Part shown: positions 37,518 to 46,804 of the stretch, piece by piece | How the letters are laid out: every line of letters starts with the position of its first letter | Numbering within the stretch: position 1 is the stretch's first letter | NCBI GenBank assembly: GCA_001872725.1 | Contig: MNWR01000048.1 | Span: 1-56,559 of the forward strand | Origin: Proteobacteria bacterium CG1_02_64_396 | Lineage (GTDB): Bacteria; Pseudomonadota; MNWR01; CG1-02-64-396 | Direction of reading: 5' to 3' | DNA length: 56,559 nt | The notes under the pieces: generated by a model | What the model was told of the DNA's origin: nothing | The model's database searches: none | Seen by the model: the letters and a program-made list of their open reading frames with translations, nothing else | Made by a program: the position numbers and the translations under genes

Positions 37518-38698
37518 GGGGCTCCCTGCCCCAAGGGCGGGGAGCCCCTTTCGGGCTCTACGTCCATCTGCCCTACTGCCTGCACCGTTGCTCCTACTGT
37601 GACTTCAACGCCCACGTTCGCAGCGATCCCCCCTTCGATGCCATGGCGGCGGCGATTCTGGCCGACCTCGATGGTCAGATCGCCCGTTTTCCAGCGATGG
37701 CGATGCGCCCCTGCACCTCGATCTTCTTCGGCGGCGGCACCCCCTCGCTGTTCCCCCCCGACCGTATTGCCTTCCTGATTCAAGGATTTGCGGAGCGGCT
37801 CAAACTCATCCCCGACCTCGAAATCACCCTAGAGACCAATCCAGCCACTCGGGAACACGGCCGTTTTCAGAGCTATCGCGATGCCGGAATCAATCGTATG
37901 TCGCTGGGGGTGCAGTCCTTCGACGAAGCCGATTTGAGGTTCTTGGAGCGTCTGCATGATGCAGATCAGGCACAGCGGGCGATCCAAGAGGCGGTGGCGA
38001 TCTTCCCCAGGGTCAGTCTCGATCTGATGTACGGATTGCCGGGACGCGACTTGGCCCATTGGCAGGAGCAATTGCGGCAGGGGCTGGCCACCGGGGTGGG
38101 GCATCTATCGGCCTATCAGCTGACCGTGGAGCCGCAAACCCCAATGGGTAGAGGTCATGCTGCCCAACCGTTGGCGCTACCCGACGACGATCTCTCGTGC
38201 GATCTGACCGAAACCACCTGGGCGCTGGTTGATCGGGCGGGGCTAACGCCTTACGAGCTGGCCAATTTCGCCCGGCCGGGGCAGCGCTGCCGCCACAACC
38301 TGCATGTCTGGCGTTACGGCGACTACATCGGGTTGGGGGCGGGGGGGCATGGCAAGTGGGGCGAAGAGGGGAAAATCTGGCGACGGGCCAATCCAAAATC
38401 GCCCGAGGGGTATTTGGCCGATCCCCATCAGGGGCCTTGGCAGAGGGTATTGCCCGAACAGGGGCTTGAGGAGGCCTTGCTTTCGGGGTTGAGGACAAGC
38501 GAGGGGGTGGTCCGCAAGAGGGTCCAGGCCAGGACCGGACTCAGCCTCCCCCTGATTCCCGAGACCTTGCTTGGCGGGGGCTGGCTTAATGAACGGGGTG
38601 CGCGGATCGCGGCAAGTCGTGAAGGCTGGATGATGCTGGACGAGGTCGTGGTGCGATGGCTGGTTCACGCCCAGGAGGTTCGTTCCCGAAAGGGGTGA
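37514..38698 (+). CDS. hemW: radical SAM heme chaperone HemW
   Basis: Radical SAM protein that transfers heme; formerly annotated as an oxygen-independent coproporphyrinogen oxidase. The cluster motif is at Cys22/Cys26/Cys29 (PYCLHRCSYCDFN), followed by FFGGGTPSL and LETNPAT. The frame has no ATG, GTG or TTG between the rdgB 3' end and the conserved start. The best candidate is CTG 37514, which forms CTGA with the rdgB stop and has GGAGG four bases before, giving 394 residues. CTG 37526 is another option. A GC-rich hairpin covers the first codons. Confidence 0.85.
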   Translation: MRGSLPQGRGAPFGLYVHLPYCLHRCSYCDFNAHVRSDPPFDAMAAAILADLDGQIARFPAMAMRPCTSIFFGGGTPSLFPPDRIAFLIQGFAERLKLIPDLEITLETNPATREHGRFQSYRDAGINRMSLGVQSFDEADLRFLERLHDADQAQRAIQEAVAIFPRVSLDLMYGLPGRDLAHWQEQLRQGLATGVGHLSAYQLTVEPQTPMGRGHAAQPLALPDDDLSCDLTETTWALVDRAGLTPYELANFARPGQRCRHNLHVWRYGDYIGLGAGGHGKWGEEGKIWRRANPKSPEGYLADPHQGPWQRVLPEQGLEEALLSGLRTSEGVVRKRVQARTGLSLPLIPETLLGGGWLNERGARIAASREGWMMLDEVVVRWLVHAQEVRSRKG

Positions 38699-39170
38699 GG
38701 CCATCGACGGGGGTATTGGCCGCTTGTCGGGGCGCTAAGGTCCGCAGGTAGTAGACCAAGGCCCAAATGTCGGAATCCTTGATTATCGTGCTCCAGGCAG
38801 GCATCCGCTTAGTAACGGTTGAGCCGTTTTTGATGACCCAAAATAGCTCGCCGTCGCTGCGAAGGGCATGAAAATTGGCGTCGGTAAAATCACGGGGCCT
38901 GGGGGCCAGGTTTTCGCTGCCCGGCCCATTGCCCTGGCCATTGTCGCCATGGCACCAGGTGCAACGTGAGCGAAACAACATGCGCCCTTGCTCCAGGTTT
39001 TCGTCCGAAAGGTGGATGGGGCTGACCATACTGCTGGCCAGTTGCAATTCCTTGCCCGCGACACGGGGGATCGAGAGATCGTAATCCTGTGCCGCAGCCT
39101 CCAGGCACCAGCACAGCATGGAGGCCAGGACGGTCAGGAGCGCATTAATGGGTCGAAGGTAAGAATGCAA
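38586..39170 (-). CDS. c-type cytochrome (periplasmic)
   Basis: A mono-heme cytochrome c of about 194 residues from TTG 39170 (GAGG nine bases before; the frame is open to TTG 39200). It has a signal peptide ending EAAAQ, the heme-binding site CTWCH (Cys70, Cys73, His74) and a probable axial Met in KRMPAW. The order GDNGQGNGPG...RPRDF resembles that of the plus-strand cytochrome at 39428, so they are paralogues. The last 38 codons overlap the hemW 3' end (113 bp) and look unconserved. Confidence 0.88.
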   Translation of the reverse strand: MHSYLRPINALLTVLASMLCWCLEAAAQDYDLSIPRVAGKELQLASSMVSPIHLSDENLEQGRMLFRSRCTWCHGDNGQGNGPGSENLAPRPRDFTDANFHALRSDGELFWVIKNGSTVTKRMPAWSTIIKDSDIWALVYYLRTLAPRQAANTPVDGLTPFGNEPPGREPAIAPRPRPASSSLHDLPRSAHPVH

Positions 39171-39427
39171 TCTTTGATGCCTCGCCAAAATGGTACACAA
39201 GAGCGGAGCTCGCCGAGCCCGAGGGGATTTTAGCCACCTCTAGGAATGGGGAGCAATGTTCTGCTTCGGTTTACCGGGCGCCTTCCAGAGACCAAACTTG
39301 ACAAGCCCAGGGTGCTTGGTGTTTCGTTTCCCCCTCTTAACACCCGAGACAGCGTCGCGATTCCTACACGGCGCGTATAACAAAAATCCGAGATACGCAA
39401 ACAAACGTTGCGAAGAGGAGGAAGAGA

Positions 39428-39856
39428 ATGAGCATTCGCCACATCATTGGCCTTGCTGCCGTCGCCGGGGTCGGGTTTGGGTTGATGGCCAGCACAGCAA
39501 TGGCTGAGACCGACGCGCTGGCCCCCCGGGCGCCTAAGTCGGCCGTGACCATGAAGAACCCCACCATGAAGAACGATGTTGCTGCTGGCAAGGTCATCTT
39601 CACGGAGCTGTGCAGCGCATGCCATGGCGATACCGGGGTGGGCGATGGTCGCTCTGCAGAGTTGCTGGATCCCAAGCCCCGCGACTTCACCAGCAAGGTT
39701 TGGCAGAAGACCCGTACCGATGGCGAGATTTTCTGGCTGATTCAGAATGGTTCCAAGCACACCAAGATGGAGGGCTTCGGACAATCCAAGCTCGACCTCT
39801 ACAGCGATACCGAGATGTGGTCGCTCGTGAACTACATCCGGTCGCTCGCCAAGTAA
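39428..39856 (+). CDS. c-type cytochrome (periplasmic)
   Basis: A 142-residue mono-heme cytochrome c with a signal peptide cut after STAMA, heme site CSACH (Cys62, Cys65, His66) and a Met-containing HTKMEGFG loop for the axial ligand. AGGAGG lies shortly before the ATG. It is divergent from a paralogous cytochrome across 257 bp and directly precedes the System II maturation genes that would attach its heme. Confidence 0.92.
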   Translation: MSIRHIIGLAAVAGVGFGLMASTAMAETDALAPRAPKSAVTMKNPTMKNDVAAGKVIFTELCSACHGDTGVGDGRSAELLDPKPRDFTSKVWQKTRTDGEIFWLIQNGSKHTKMEGFGQSKLDLYSDTEMWSLVNYIRSLAK

Positions 39857-39882
39857 TTTGGCTGATCGTTTGCCGTACCGGG

Positions 39883-39917
39883 ACGCCCCGCAGGGAAACT
39901 GCGGGGCGTTTCTTTTT
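39883..39917 (+). terminator. terminator after cytochrome c gene
   Basis: A perfect 11-bp stem ACGCCCCGCAG/CTGCGGGGCGT (39883-39893 with 39899-39909) followed by a T-rich run. It separates the cytochrome gene from resB. Confidence 0.93.
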
Positions 39918-40033
39918 CTGGGAGCCCCCGTTTCGACAATGTCCCTCGGGTTTTCTGGGTTGTTTGCATCGCCCTTCCCGGCGAGACTTCCCGACCGTTG
40001 TTCCCCATTCCTCTTTGGTTGAGCCCTCCAGGT

Positions 40034-41635
40034 ATGTCCTCCAGCGTCCAACGATCCCCCGGACCCCAGGGGAGCAGAATCGTCGCCTCCCTGGCATCCA
40101 TGAAACTGGCCATCAATCTGTTGGTGGTGATGGCCATTGCCTCGGTCATCGGCACGGTGTTGCAGCAAAATCAACCCTTTGCCGATTACCGCGACCAATT
40201 CGGCCCTTTCTGGTTCGAAGTGCTGCGCGCCCTGAGCATGTTCGACATGTACCACTCATGGTGGTTTTTGGGGATTTTGATCTTCCTGGTCATCAGCGTG
40301 ACCACCTGCCTGTGGCGCAATACGCCCCGGATGATCCGCGACATGCGCCGTCATCGGGTCGTGATCGCCGATAAGTCCCTTAAAAACCACCACTTTCGCC
40401 AAGTCTACCGCACCGCCGAATCCCGTGAAGGTCTGCTGGATTTGGCGCAGTCCACCTTGAGTGGACGGGGGTGGCACTTTCAAAGGGAGGATGCGGGGGA
40501 GGCGACCTACCTGCTGGCTCAGAAGGGGCGTCTCAATCGAGTCGGTTACATCTTTACCCACTTGGCCATCCTGGTGATCTGTTTCGGAGGGCTTCTGGGG
40601 GGGAACATCCCTTTGCAGCTCAAGGTGCTGACCGGGCAGATCGAGCCCCAGGACGAGATGAACTGGGAAGACAATACCGCCTTCCGAGGCAGCATCAGCA
40701 TCCCCGAGGGCGACTCGGTTCAGTACCTCTATTTGCCTTTCGGCGACTCGTATCTGGTGCAGAAACTCCCCTTCGAGGTGCGATGCGACGCGTTCGACAT
40801 CGAGTTTTGGGAGACCGGTGCCCCCAAGAGCTTCAAGAGCGACTTGGTGATTCTGGAGGATGGCAAAGAGGTCAAACGGCAGACCATTGAGGTTAACAAG
40901 CCGCTCACCTACCGCGGGGTAACGATTTACCAGTCCTCTTTCGGCGACTCCGGTTCGATCATCCGTTTCAAGGCATACCGGGTTGACGGCAGCGAAGACC
41001 TGCTCGAAGCCCAGGTCCACGGGCGGATCATGGACGACAAGTCGGGCTGGTCAATTGAGGTGACCGATTTCCGCCAGTACAACGTACAGAACTTCTCAGA
41101 CAACCCGGTGGCGCCTGAATTTCAGGATGTGGGGCCAAGCGTCGAGTTTGTGCTGCGCGACGGCCAGGGCGCATGGAAGTACCGCATTTACCAAAATTAC
41201 CAAAATCTGATTGAACGCTGGGACGATGCCAATCGGCAGTGGAGTTTCGTGAACTTGGCGACCAACCCCGAGTTCATGCGCGCCTACCCTGCCCCCTTCT
41301 TGCTCTCGATCGATCATTGGGAACAGAAGCGCTACACCGGTCTACAGATGACCCGGGATCCCGGTGTTTGGCTGGTCTGGGTCGGTTCGGCATTGTTGGT
41401 CTTCGGCATGGGGGTGATGTTCTACATGCCCCACCGTTTGGTGCGCATCGTAGTGCGGCCCAGCGAAGAGGCAGGGGAGCATGAGGTTTATCTGGTCGGG
41501 ACGACCCAAAAGAACGTCATCGATTTTGCCCAACAATTTTACGTGCTGGGGCAACGTCTGACCGAGGCGCTGGGCAAACCGGTTGAGGAGGGGCATCCCA
41601 TGGAACTCCTCAAGGGTCGTGCCCACCAAGCGTAG
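40034..41635 (+). CDS. resB: cytochrome c biogenesis protein ResB/Ccs1
   Basis: Part of the System II (ResBC/CcsBA) heme export and attachment complex. The protein has about 533 residues. Membrane helices include LASMKLAINLLVVMAIASVI near the N-terminus, two more by residue 190, and one near the C-terminus (VWLVWVGSALLVFGMGVMFY). A large periplasmic domain lies in between. ATG 40034 is used; its ribosome site is weak, so TTG 39998 remains possible. Confidence 0.92.
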   Translation: MSSSVQRSPGPQGSRIVASLASMKLAINLLVVMAIASVIGTVLQQNQPFADYRDQFGPFWFEVLRALSMFDMYHSWWFLGILIFLVISVTTCLWRNTPRMIRDMRRHRVVIADKSLKNHHFRQVYRTAESREGLLDLAQSTLSGRGWHFQREDAGEATYLLAQKGRLNRVGYIFTHLAILVICFGGLLGGNIPLQLKVLTGQIEPQDEMNWEDNTAFRGSISIPEGDSVQYLYLPFGDSYLVQKLPFEVRCDAFDIEFWETGAPKSFKSDLVILEDGKEVKRQTIEVNKPLTYRGVTIYQSSFGDSGSIIRFKAYRVDGSEDLLEAQVHGRIMDDKSGWSIEVTDFRQYNVQNFSDNPVAPEFQDVGPSVEFVLRDGQGAWKYRIYQNYQNLIERWDDANRQWSFVNLATNPEFMRAYPAPFLLSIDHWEQKRYTGLQMTRDPGVWLVWVGSALLVFGMGVMFYMPHRLVRIVVRPSEEAGEHEVYLVGTTQKNVIDFAQQFYVLGQRLTEALGKPVEEGHPMELLKGRAHQA

Positions 41636-41647
41636 CCCGACCTCCAG

Positions 41648-41672
41648 AGGGCCGTATTTTGCGGCCCTTTTT
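41648..41672 (+). terminator. hairpin terminator between resB and ccsA
   Basis: AGGGCCG/CGGCCCT stem (41648-41654 with 41662-41668) and a T run. It is only 12 bp after resB, so it may lower rather than abolish expression of the partner gene. Confidence 0.8.
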
Positions 41673-41700
41673 CATGTATTCCCTGTAGGAGGATGCCTTC

Positions 41701-42744
41701 GTGAGCGATCACGCCACCACGATTTCACCTTTTAATACCCAATGGTCTCCCACCACCGGGTATTTGTTTCGCCCGTATCTGATCGCCATCGCCTTCATCG
41801 CCATCATGACTCTGTCGGCCTATGGTCTGTACGGCGGCGAAATCGGACGGAGCGAGCAGAACTTCTTCTTGAAATACCTGCTGGCCAGCCAATCGGCCAT
41901 CGCCTGGATGAACGCCCTGTTCATGATTGCGGCGGTGGTTTACATCGTGCATTTGGTGGTCCGTAACCCCTTTGCCGGCAAGGTAGCGACCTTCACCACC
42001 TGGTCGGCGGTGATCTTTGGGTTCACCGGTTTGCTCGTACGCTGGCAGGAGACCTATCTCATCAACCCCGAATGGGGCCATGCTCCGGTCTCCAACCTTT
42101 ACGAAGTTTTTATTCTGCTCTCGGTCATCACGGGCTTGATCTACCTCTACCTAGAACGCCGTTATCAGGTTCGCACGTTGGGGGCTTTTGTTCTGCCCTT
42201 GATCGTGGGAGCGGTGCTCTTCGATCTTTGGCTGGCCTCCAACAACGGGAGCATGATTAAGCCGTTGGTCCCGGCGCTTCAGTCCTATTGGATGAAAATC
42301 CACGTTCCGGCCAACTTTGTTGGGTATGGCGCCTTCATGGTCGCTTGCGGCGCTGGGATGATGTTCCTGTTGCGCGAACGGGCCGAGAGCAAGGGCAATC
42401 CCAACGCCTTCTCAGTGAAGTATTTCCCCACCCTCGATCAGCTTGACGAGCTCAATTACAAGGCGATTCTGATCGGCCTGCCCACCTTTACCCTGGCGAT
42501 CATCCTTGGCGCCGCTTGGGCCAACGAGGCCTGGGGCGGCTACTGGTCTTGGGATCCCAAAGAGACCTGGTCGCTGATCGTTTGGCTGGTCTACGCCGGT
42601 TTCCTGCATGCCCGCATTTCGAAGGGGTGGCGCGGACTGCCGATGGCCTGGTGGTCGGTGGCTGGGTTCCTGGTCACCCTGTTTTGCTTCGTTGGGGTGA
42701 ACATGTTCCTGGCGGGTATGCACTCCTACGGCCGGTTGACCTAA
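41701..42744 (+). CDS. ccsA: cytochrome c biogenesis protein CcsA/ResC
   Basis: A heme-handling membrane protein that forms the System II synthase with ResB. The 347-residue protein has about eight helices and the tryptophan-rich WWD signature WGGYWSWDPKETWS. It starts at GTG with AGGAGG upstream. Conserved His residues flank the WWD domain, as expected for heme ligands. Confidence 0.94.
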   Translation: MSDHATTISPFNTQWSPTTGYLFRPYLIAIAFIAIMTLSAYGLYGGEIGRSEQNFFLKYLLASQSAIAWMNALFMIAAVVYIVHLVVRNPFAGKVATFTTWSAVIFGFTGLLVRWQETYLINPEWGHAPVSNLYEVFILLSVITGLIYLYLERRYQVRTLGAFVLPLIVGAVLFDLWLASNNGSMIKPLVPALQSYWMKIHVPANFVGYGAFMVACGAGMMFLLRERAESKGNPNAFSVKYFPTLDQLDELNYKAILIGLPTFTLAIILGAAWANEAWGGYWSWDPKETWSLIVWLVYAGFLHARISKGWRGLPMAWWSVAGFLVTLFCFVGVNMFLAGMHSYGRLT

Positions 42745-42748
42745 AGCG

Positions 42749-42784
42749 ATGAACGGGCTGATGCGGATCGGGGTGGCGGCATGA
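42749..42784 (+). CDS. possible 11-codon leader peptide before cstA
   Basis: ATG 42749 reads MNGLMRIGVAA and its TGA overlaps the cstA ATG as ATGA. It starts 4 bp after ccsA. It could couple cstA translation to ccsA or be chance. There is no recognisable function and no repeated codon that would suggest attenuation. Confidence 0.25.
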   Translation: MNGLMRIGVAA

Positions 42785-44466
42785 ATTCCGTCTTTCCCAT
42801 GGTGGCGACGCTGGCGGTGCTCTATTTCGTCGGCTTTCGGGTTTATTCCAAGGTGATCGAGTCGCGGTTGGTGGTCCCGAGCGACCAGCCGACCCCGGCG
42901 GTGACGATCAACGACGGGGTCGATTATGTTCCGGCCCGCCTTCCGGTCCTCTTCGGACACCATTTTTCATCCATCGCCGGGGCGGGGCCGATCATTGGCC
43001 CCATCGTGGTGCTGGCCGCTTTTGGCTGGCTCCCGGCCCTGCTCTGGATCGTGGCGGGCAACATCTTCATCGGCGCCGTCCACGACTATTTGGCGTTGAT
43101 GCTCTCGGTGCGTCACGGTGGGGCCAGCATCGCCGAGATCTCCCGCACAGCGTTGGGGGAGCGGGCCGCGACGATCTTCTCGGTCTTTTTGTGGCTGGCG
43201 ATGATCCTGGTGGTGGCGGTCTTCGGGGTGGTTGGGGCCAAGACCCTGGTCGCCAAGCCCGAGATGGTGATCCCGACCCTGGTGCTCATTCCCACCGCCA
43301 TGGCGCTGGGTTGGGCGGTTTACCGCAAGGGGGCGCCGTTGATGTTGGCGACCCTGGCGGCATTGATTGTCAACTTTGCCTCGATTTGGGTTGGTTACCT
43401 CTATCCGGTGGCCGTTGAGGGGACAACCTGGGGGATGGATCCGATTCAGTTCTGGTTCGTCGCCTTGATGATCTACGCAGGTACCGCCGCCATGATGCCG
43501 GTCCACTGGCTGCTGCAACCCCGTGATTATCTGGCTACCTATAACCTCTATATCGCCTTGGGGTTGGGAATCGTGGGTCTGATCGTCGTCCATCCCACGA
43601 TTCAGGCCCCCGCCTTCACCGGTATGGTGGACGCAACCCAGGGGCCCCTCTGGCCGATGCTCTTCATCCTGATCGCCTGCGGCGCCATTTCGGGTTTTCA
43701 CGCCTTGGTGGCGGGGGGGACAACCTCCAAGCAGCTGCCCAGTGAGCGTGCCGGGCGTTTGATCGGTTACGGCGGCATGCTCACTGAAGGGGTGTTGGCC
43801 ACCATGACCCTGATGTTGGTGGCGGGGGGGCTGTACTGGGTGCTGCCCGAAGGGGCTCCCGCCAGCTACGGGTTTCAAGAATCGATGGCGGCGGGGGGGT
43901 GGATTGTGGTCTTCGGCAACGCCTTTGGGCGGGTTGTGCATGAGATGCTCCCCTTCGTTTCGGTCGCCATCGCCGCCATGATCGCCATGATCGCCCTGAA
44001 CACCTTTATCCTGACCACCCTCGACACCGCCACCCGCATCACCCGCTTTCTGGTGCAGGAGTCGGTGGGGCGGCGGATTCCCCTGTTCCGCAACCCCTCC
44101 GTGGCCCTGGCGTTAGTGCTGGTGCCCGCCTTTTTGATCGGGGCGACCAATTCCTGGGTCACCATCTGGCCGGTCTTCGGTGCCACTAATCAGCTCATTG
44201 CTGTGATGGCGCTGTTCGTGATTTCCACTGTGCTGCTCGCCCAGGGACGCAGCGTGCGCTTTACCTTGATTCCGGCGATCTTCATGTGGGTGACCACCAT
44301 GGGGGCGTTGGTTTGGCAGAGTTACAGCTTCCTGACCGCCGAGCCGAGCAACGTCTTCCTCGGAGTGGTGGCGCTGCTGTTGCTGGGGTTGGCGCTCTAC
44401 ATCGGTGTTGGGGCGCTGCGTAAATTTGGGGGACAGCCTGTGGAAGTGGCGACGCAGACGTCGTGA
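42781..44466 (+). CDS. cstA: CstA-family carbon starvation / peptide transporter
   Basis: A 561-residue polytopic membrane protein. The family signature HHFSSIAGAGPIIGPIVV is near residue 60, followed by GNIFIGAVHDYLALMLSVRH. CstA/BtsT proteins import peptides or pyruvate. This one is shorter than E. coli CstA (about 700), like the compact forms in many bacteria. It sits between cytochrome biogenesis and glutathione genes; the substrate is unknown. Confidence 0.9.
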   Translation: MNSVFPMVATLAVLYFVGFRVYSKVIESRLVVPSDQPTPAVTINDGVDYVPARLPVLFGHHFSSIAGAGPIIGPIVVLAAFGWLPALLWIVAGNIFIGAVHDYLALMLSVRHGGASIAEISRTALGERAATIFSVFLWLAMILVVAVFGVVGAKTLVAKPEMVIPTLVLIPTAMALGWAVYRKGAPLMLATLAALIVNFASIWVGYLYPVAVEGTTWGMDPIQFWFVALMIYAGTAAMMPVHWLLQPRDYLATYNLYIALGLGIVGLIVVHPTIQAPAFTGMVDATQGPLWPMLFILIACGAISGFHALVAGGTTSKQLPSERAGRLIGYGGMLTEGVLATMTLMLVAGGLYWVLPEGAPASYGFQESMAAGGWIVVFGNAFGRVVHEMLPFVSVAIAAMIAMIALNTFILTTLDTATRITRFLVQESVGRRIPLFRNPSVALALVLVPAFLIGATNSWVTIWPVFGATNQLIAVMALFVISTVLLAQGRSVRFTLIPAIFMWVTTMGALVWQSYSFLTAEPSNVFLGVVALLLLGLALYIGVGALRKFGGQPVEVATQTS

Positions 44467-44476
44467 CGGAGCATTT

Positions 44477-45718
44477 ATGATTCACATGCTGCGGGAGCTT
44501 GAATCCCGGCTGACCCTCAAGCGGGATCGGGTCGCCCAATGGTGGCAAGAAAGCTCGGCCCAAGTGCCGCCACCCTTTTTAACCTCGGTCGATCTGCGCA
44601 ACGCCGGATTCAAAATCGCTGCCGTCGACGCAAACCTCTTTCCTGCTGGATTCAACAACCTGTGCAGCCGCTTCCGGCAGGAGGCAGTGCGCCTGTTTCA
44701 GCGCCACCTCGACCGCCATTTTCCGACCGCTAGCCACATCCTACTGATTCCCGAGCCCCATACCCGAAACCCCTTTTATGTCGATAATTTAAGGGTTCTG
44801 GTCGATCTTCTTGAGGGAACCGGCAAGCGGGTTTCGTTGGGTGGATTTGTCGACGAGCCGTTGGTTTTGGAGGGGAATCAGGGGCTTGCGCTCACACTGT
44901 TGCCCATCGAACGGCAAGGCTCGGTTCTGGGGACGCAGGCGGGACTGCCCGATCTGGTCATGCTCAACAACGACTTGTCGGGGGGGGTGCGCGAGGAGTT
45001 GATCGGTCTGAGTCAGCCGGTCCTGCCCGCCGCCGATTTGGGTTGGCACCGCCGCCGCAAGTCGGACCACTTCCACCATCTGCAACAGGTCATCGAAGAA
45101 CTCAGTTCCATCCTTGAGGTTGACCCCTGGTTCCTACAGCCCATCACCCGGGTGTGCCATCAGGTCGATTTTAAAGAGGGACAAGTCGACTGCGTCGTCT
45201 CGAACGTGGAGCAAACCCTCGACGAGATCGCCGATGCCTACCGCCGCTACGGCATCCAAGAAAACCCCCACGTCTACCTCAAAGCCAACGCTGGGACCTA
45301 CGGCATGGGGATCATGACCGTGACCTCGGCCGACGAGGTGCGGGCAATGAACCGCAAGCAGCGCAACAAGATGGATGTCATCAAAGATCGCCAGAAGGTC
45401 TCCTCGATCCTCATTCAGGAGGGGGTGCCGACCGTCGATCAGGTGGGGGGACAAACCGCCGAGCCGGTGATGTACCTGGCCGACGGCGAGGTGTTCGGCG
45501 GTTTTTACCGCATCCACGCAGGGCGCGACCGTTACAAGAGTCTCAACGCCGCCGGAATGACCTTCATGCGGCTGTGTTTCACCGATTTGACCCGGGATGT
45601 ACATCCCGCCGATTGTTTTGAGGATTCCTGTCGCTACCACCTGTATGCCACCGTCGCTCAGGCGGCGGCGATGGCGGCGGCACGGGAGGCCCAGGCGCTG
45701 TTGATGCCCGCGGCTTGA
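44477..45718 (+). CDS. gshA: glutamate-cysteine ligase, proteobacterial type
   Basis: First enzyme of glutathione synthesis. The 413-residue protein belongs to the PF08886-type GshA found in several Proteobacteria, distinct from the E. coli enzyme. Recognisable are VDLRNAGFKIAAVDANLFPAG in the N-terminal part and KANAGTYGMGIMTV in the ATP-grasp-like region. GGAG precedes ATG 44477; the frame is open to 44405 within cstA. No GshB is nearby. Confidence 0.85.
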   Translation: MIHMLRELESRLTLKRDRVAQWWQESSAQVPPPFLTSVDLRNAGFKIAAVDANLFPAGFNNLCSRFRQEAVRLFQRHLDRHFPTASHILLIPEPHTRNPFYVDNLRVLVDLLEGTGKRVSLGGFVDEPLVLEGNQGLALTLLPIERQGSVLGTQAGLPDLVMLNNDLSGGVREELIGLSQPVLPAADLGWHRRRKSDHFHHLQQVIEELSSILEVDPWFLQPITRVCHQVDFKEGQVDCVVSNVEQTLDEIADAYRRYGIQENPHVYLKANAGTYGMGIMTVTSADEVRAMNRKQRNKMDVIKDRQKVSSILIQEGVPTVDQVGGQTAEPVMYLADGEVFGGFYRIHAGRDRYKSLNAAGMTFMRLCFTDLTRDVHPADCFEDSCRYHLYATVAQAAAMAAAREAQALLMPAA

Positions 45719-45742
45719 CGATTGAACCGACGTGGAGGAGTG

Positions 45743-46801
45743 ATGGCCCGAGGGGGGGTGAGGTGGTTGCGGGGGGTGACAGCGGCGCTGCTTACCTTGG
45801 TGCTCGTCGCTGGTTGCGACAGCGGCAAGAAGGGGGAGGGAGAGGCCGTAGCCGAGGCCATGACGGTCCATCACGTCACCGAGTTTTTGATGGGGACGGT
45901 GGTCGATCTCTCGGTGTATGCCCGCAAGGATGATCCCAAGGTGCAGGGGGCGATCCAGGCGGCCATGGACGAAATTCGGCGCATCGAGGCGCTGATGACC
46001 CCGTGGCAGAAGCAAACCCCCCTTAAGGCGCTCAACGCCGCTGCGGGCCAAGGTTGGGCGCCGTTGTCCTGGGAGATTGGACAGGTGCTCGATCAAGCGC
46101 TGTTGGTCGATGAGATCTCAGGCGGCAGCTTCGACCCCACCCTAGGCAAACTCAATCAGCTCTGGGGTTTTTCCAACGACGTCGCTCCCACCGCCCCCCC
46201 CGATCCCGACCGGCTTCAAGTGCTGCTCAAGAGTGCGGGTCGGACCCGCATCGCCATCCGCCAAGCTCCCAGCGGACGGGAAATCCGCTTTGCCGACGAC
46301 AACCTTTGGCTCGATCTGGGAGGGATCGCCAAGGGGTATGCCATCGACCGAGCTTTCGAAACCCTGCGGGCGGAGGGGTATGACAACATCATCGTCAACG
46401 CTGGGGGCGACGTGCGATTGCACGGCCAACGGGGTGATCGCCCCTGGCGTATCGGCATCACCGATCCGCGCCAAGAGGACGATGTGATCGGGGTTGTCTC
46501 GGTGGGTGACCGCGCCGTGGTCACCTCGGGCGATTACGAGCGGTTTTTTATGTACGAGGGTAAGCGCTACCACCACATCCTTGATCCCCATACCGGGTAT
46601 TCAAGTCGGGGAGTGATCTCGGCGACGGTGATCGCCCCGACCGCCACCGAGGCCGACGCCCTGTCGACCGCCGTGTTCGTGCTGGGGATCGACAAGGGGC
46701 TCGCTCTGGCCGAAGGATTGCTCGGGGTCGAGGCGCTGCTGATCGATGAGGATCAGAAAATCTATCGCACGACCGGCTTTGGCCGTTTCATGGCGGATTA
46801 G
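45743..46801 (+). CDS. apbE: FAD:protein FMN transferase (ApbE), lipoprotein
   Basis: Attaches FMN covalently to Thr/Ser of flavoproteins such as Rnf and Nqr subunits. The 352-residue protein has a lipobox (LVAGC, Cys25). ApbE motifs are EFLMGTVVDLSVYA, LDLGGIAKGYAID, NAGGDVRLHG and the C-terminal ATVIAPTATEADALSTAVFVLG (start of a longer run). GGAGG precedes ATG 45743; TTG 45722 is an alternative start. No Rnf or Nqr genes are in the window, so its target is elsewhere. Confidence 0.93.
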   Translation: MARGGVRWLRGVTAALLTLVLVAGCDSGKKGEGEAVAEAMTVHHVTEFLMGTVVDLSVYARKDDPKVQGAIQAAMDEIRRIEALMTPWQKQTPLKALNAAAGQGWAPLSWEIGQVLDQALLVDEISGGSFDPTLGKLNQLWGFSNDVAPTAPPDPDRLQVLLKSAGRTRIAIRQAPSGREIRFADDNLWLDLGGIAKGYAIDRAFETLRAEGYDNIIVNAGGDVRLHGQRGDRPWRIGITDPRQEDDVIGVVSVGDRAVVTSGDYERFFMYEGKRYHHILDPHTGYSSRGVISATVIAPTATEADALSTAVFVLGIDKGLALAEGLLGVEALLIDEDQKIYRTTGFGRFMAD

Positions 46802-46804
46802 GCG

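Noticed and set aside
38586-38698. Assembly error at the hemW/cytochrome overlap
   Set aside because: Both frames are intact and convergent; the overlapping cytochrome tail looks dispensable, so a 113-bp overlap is plausible.
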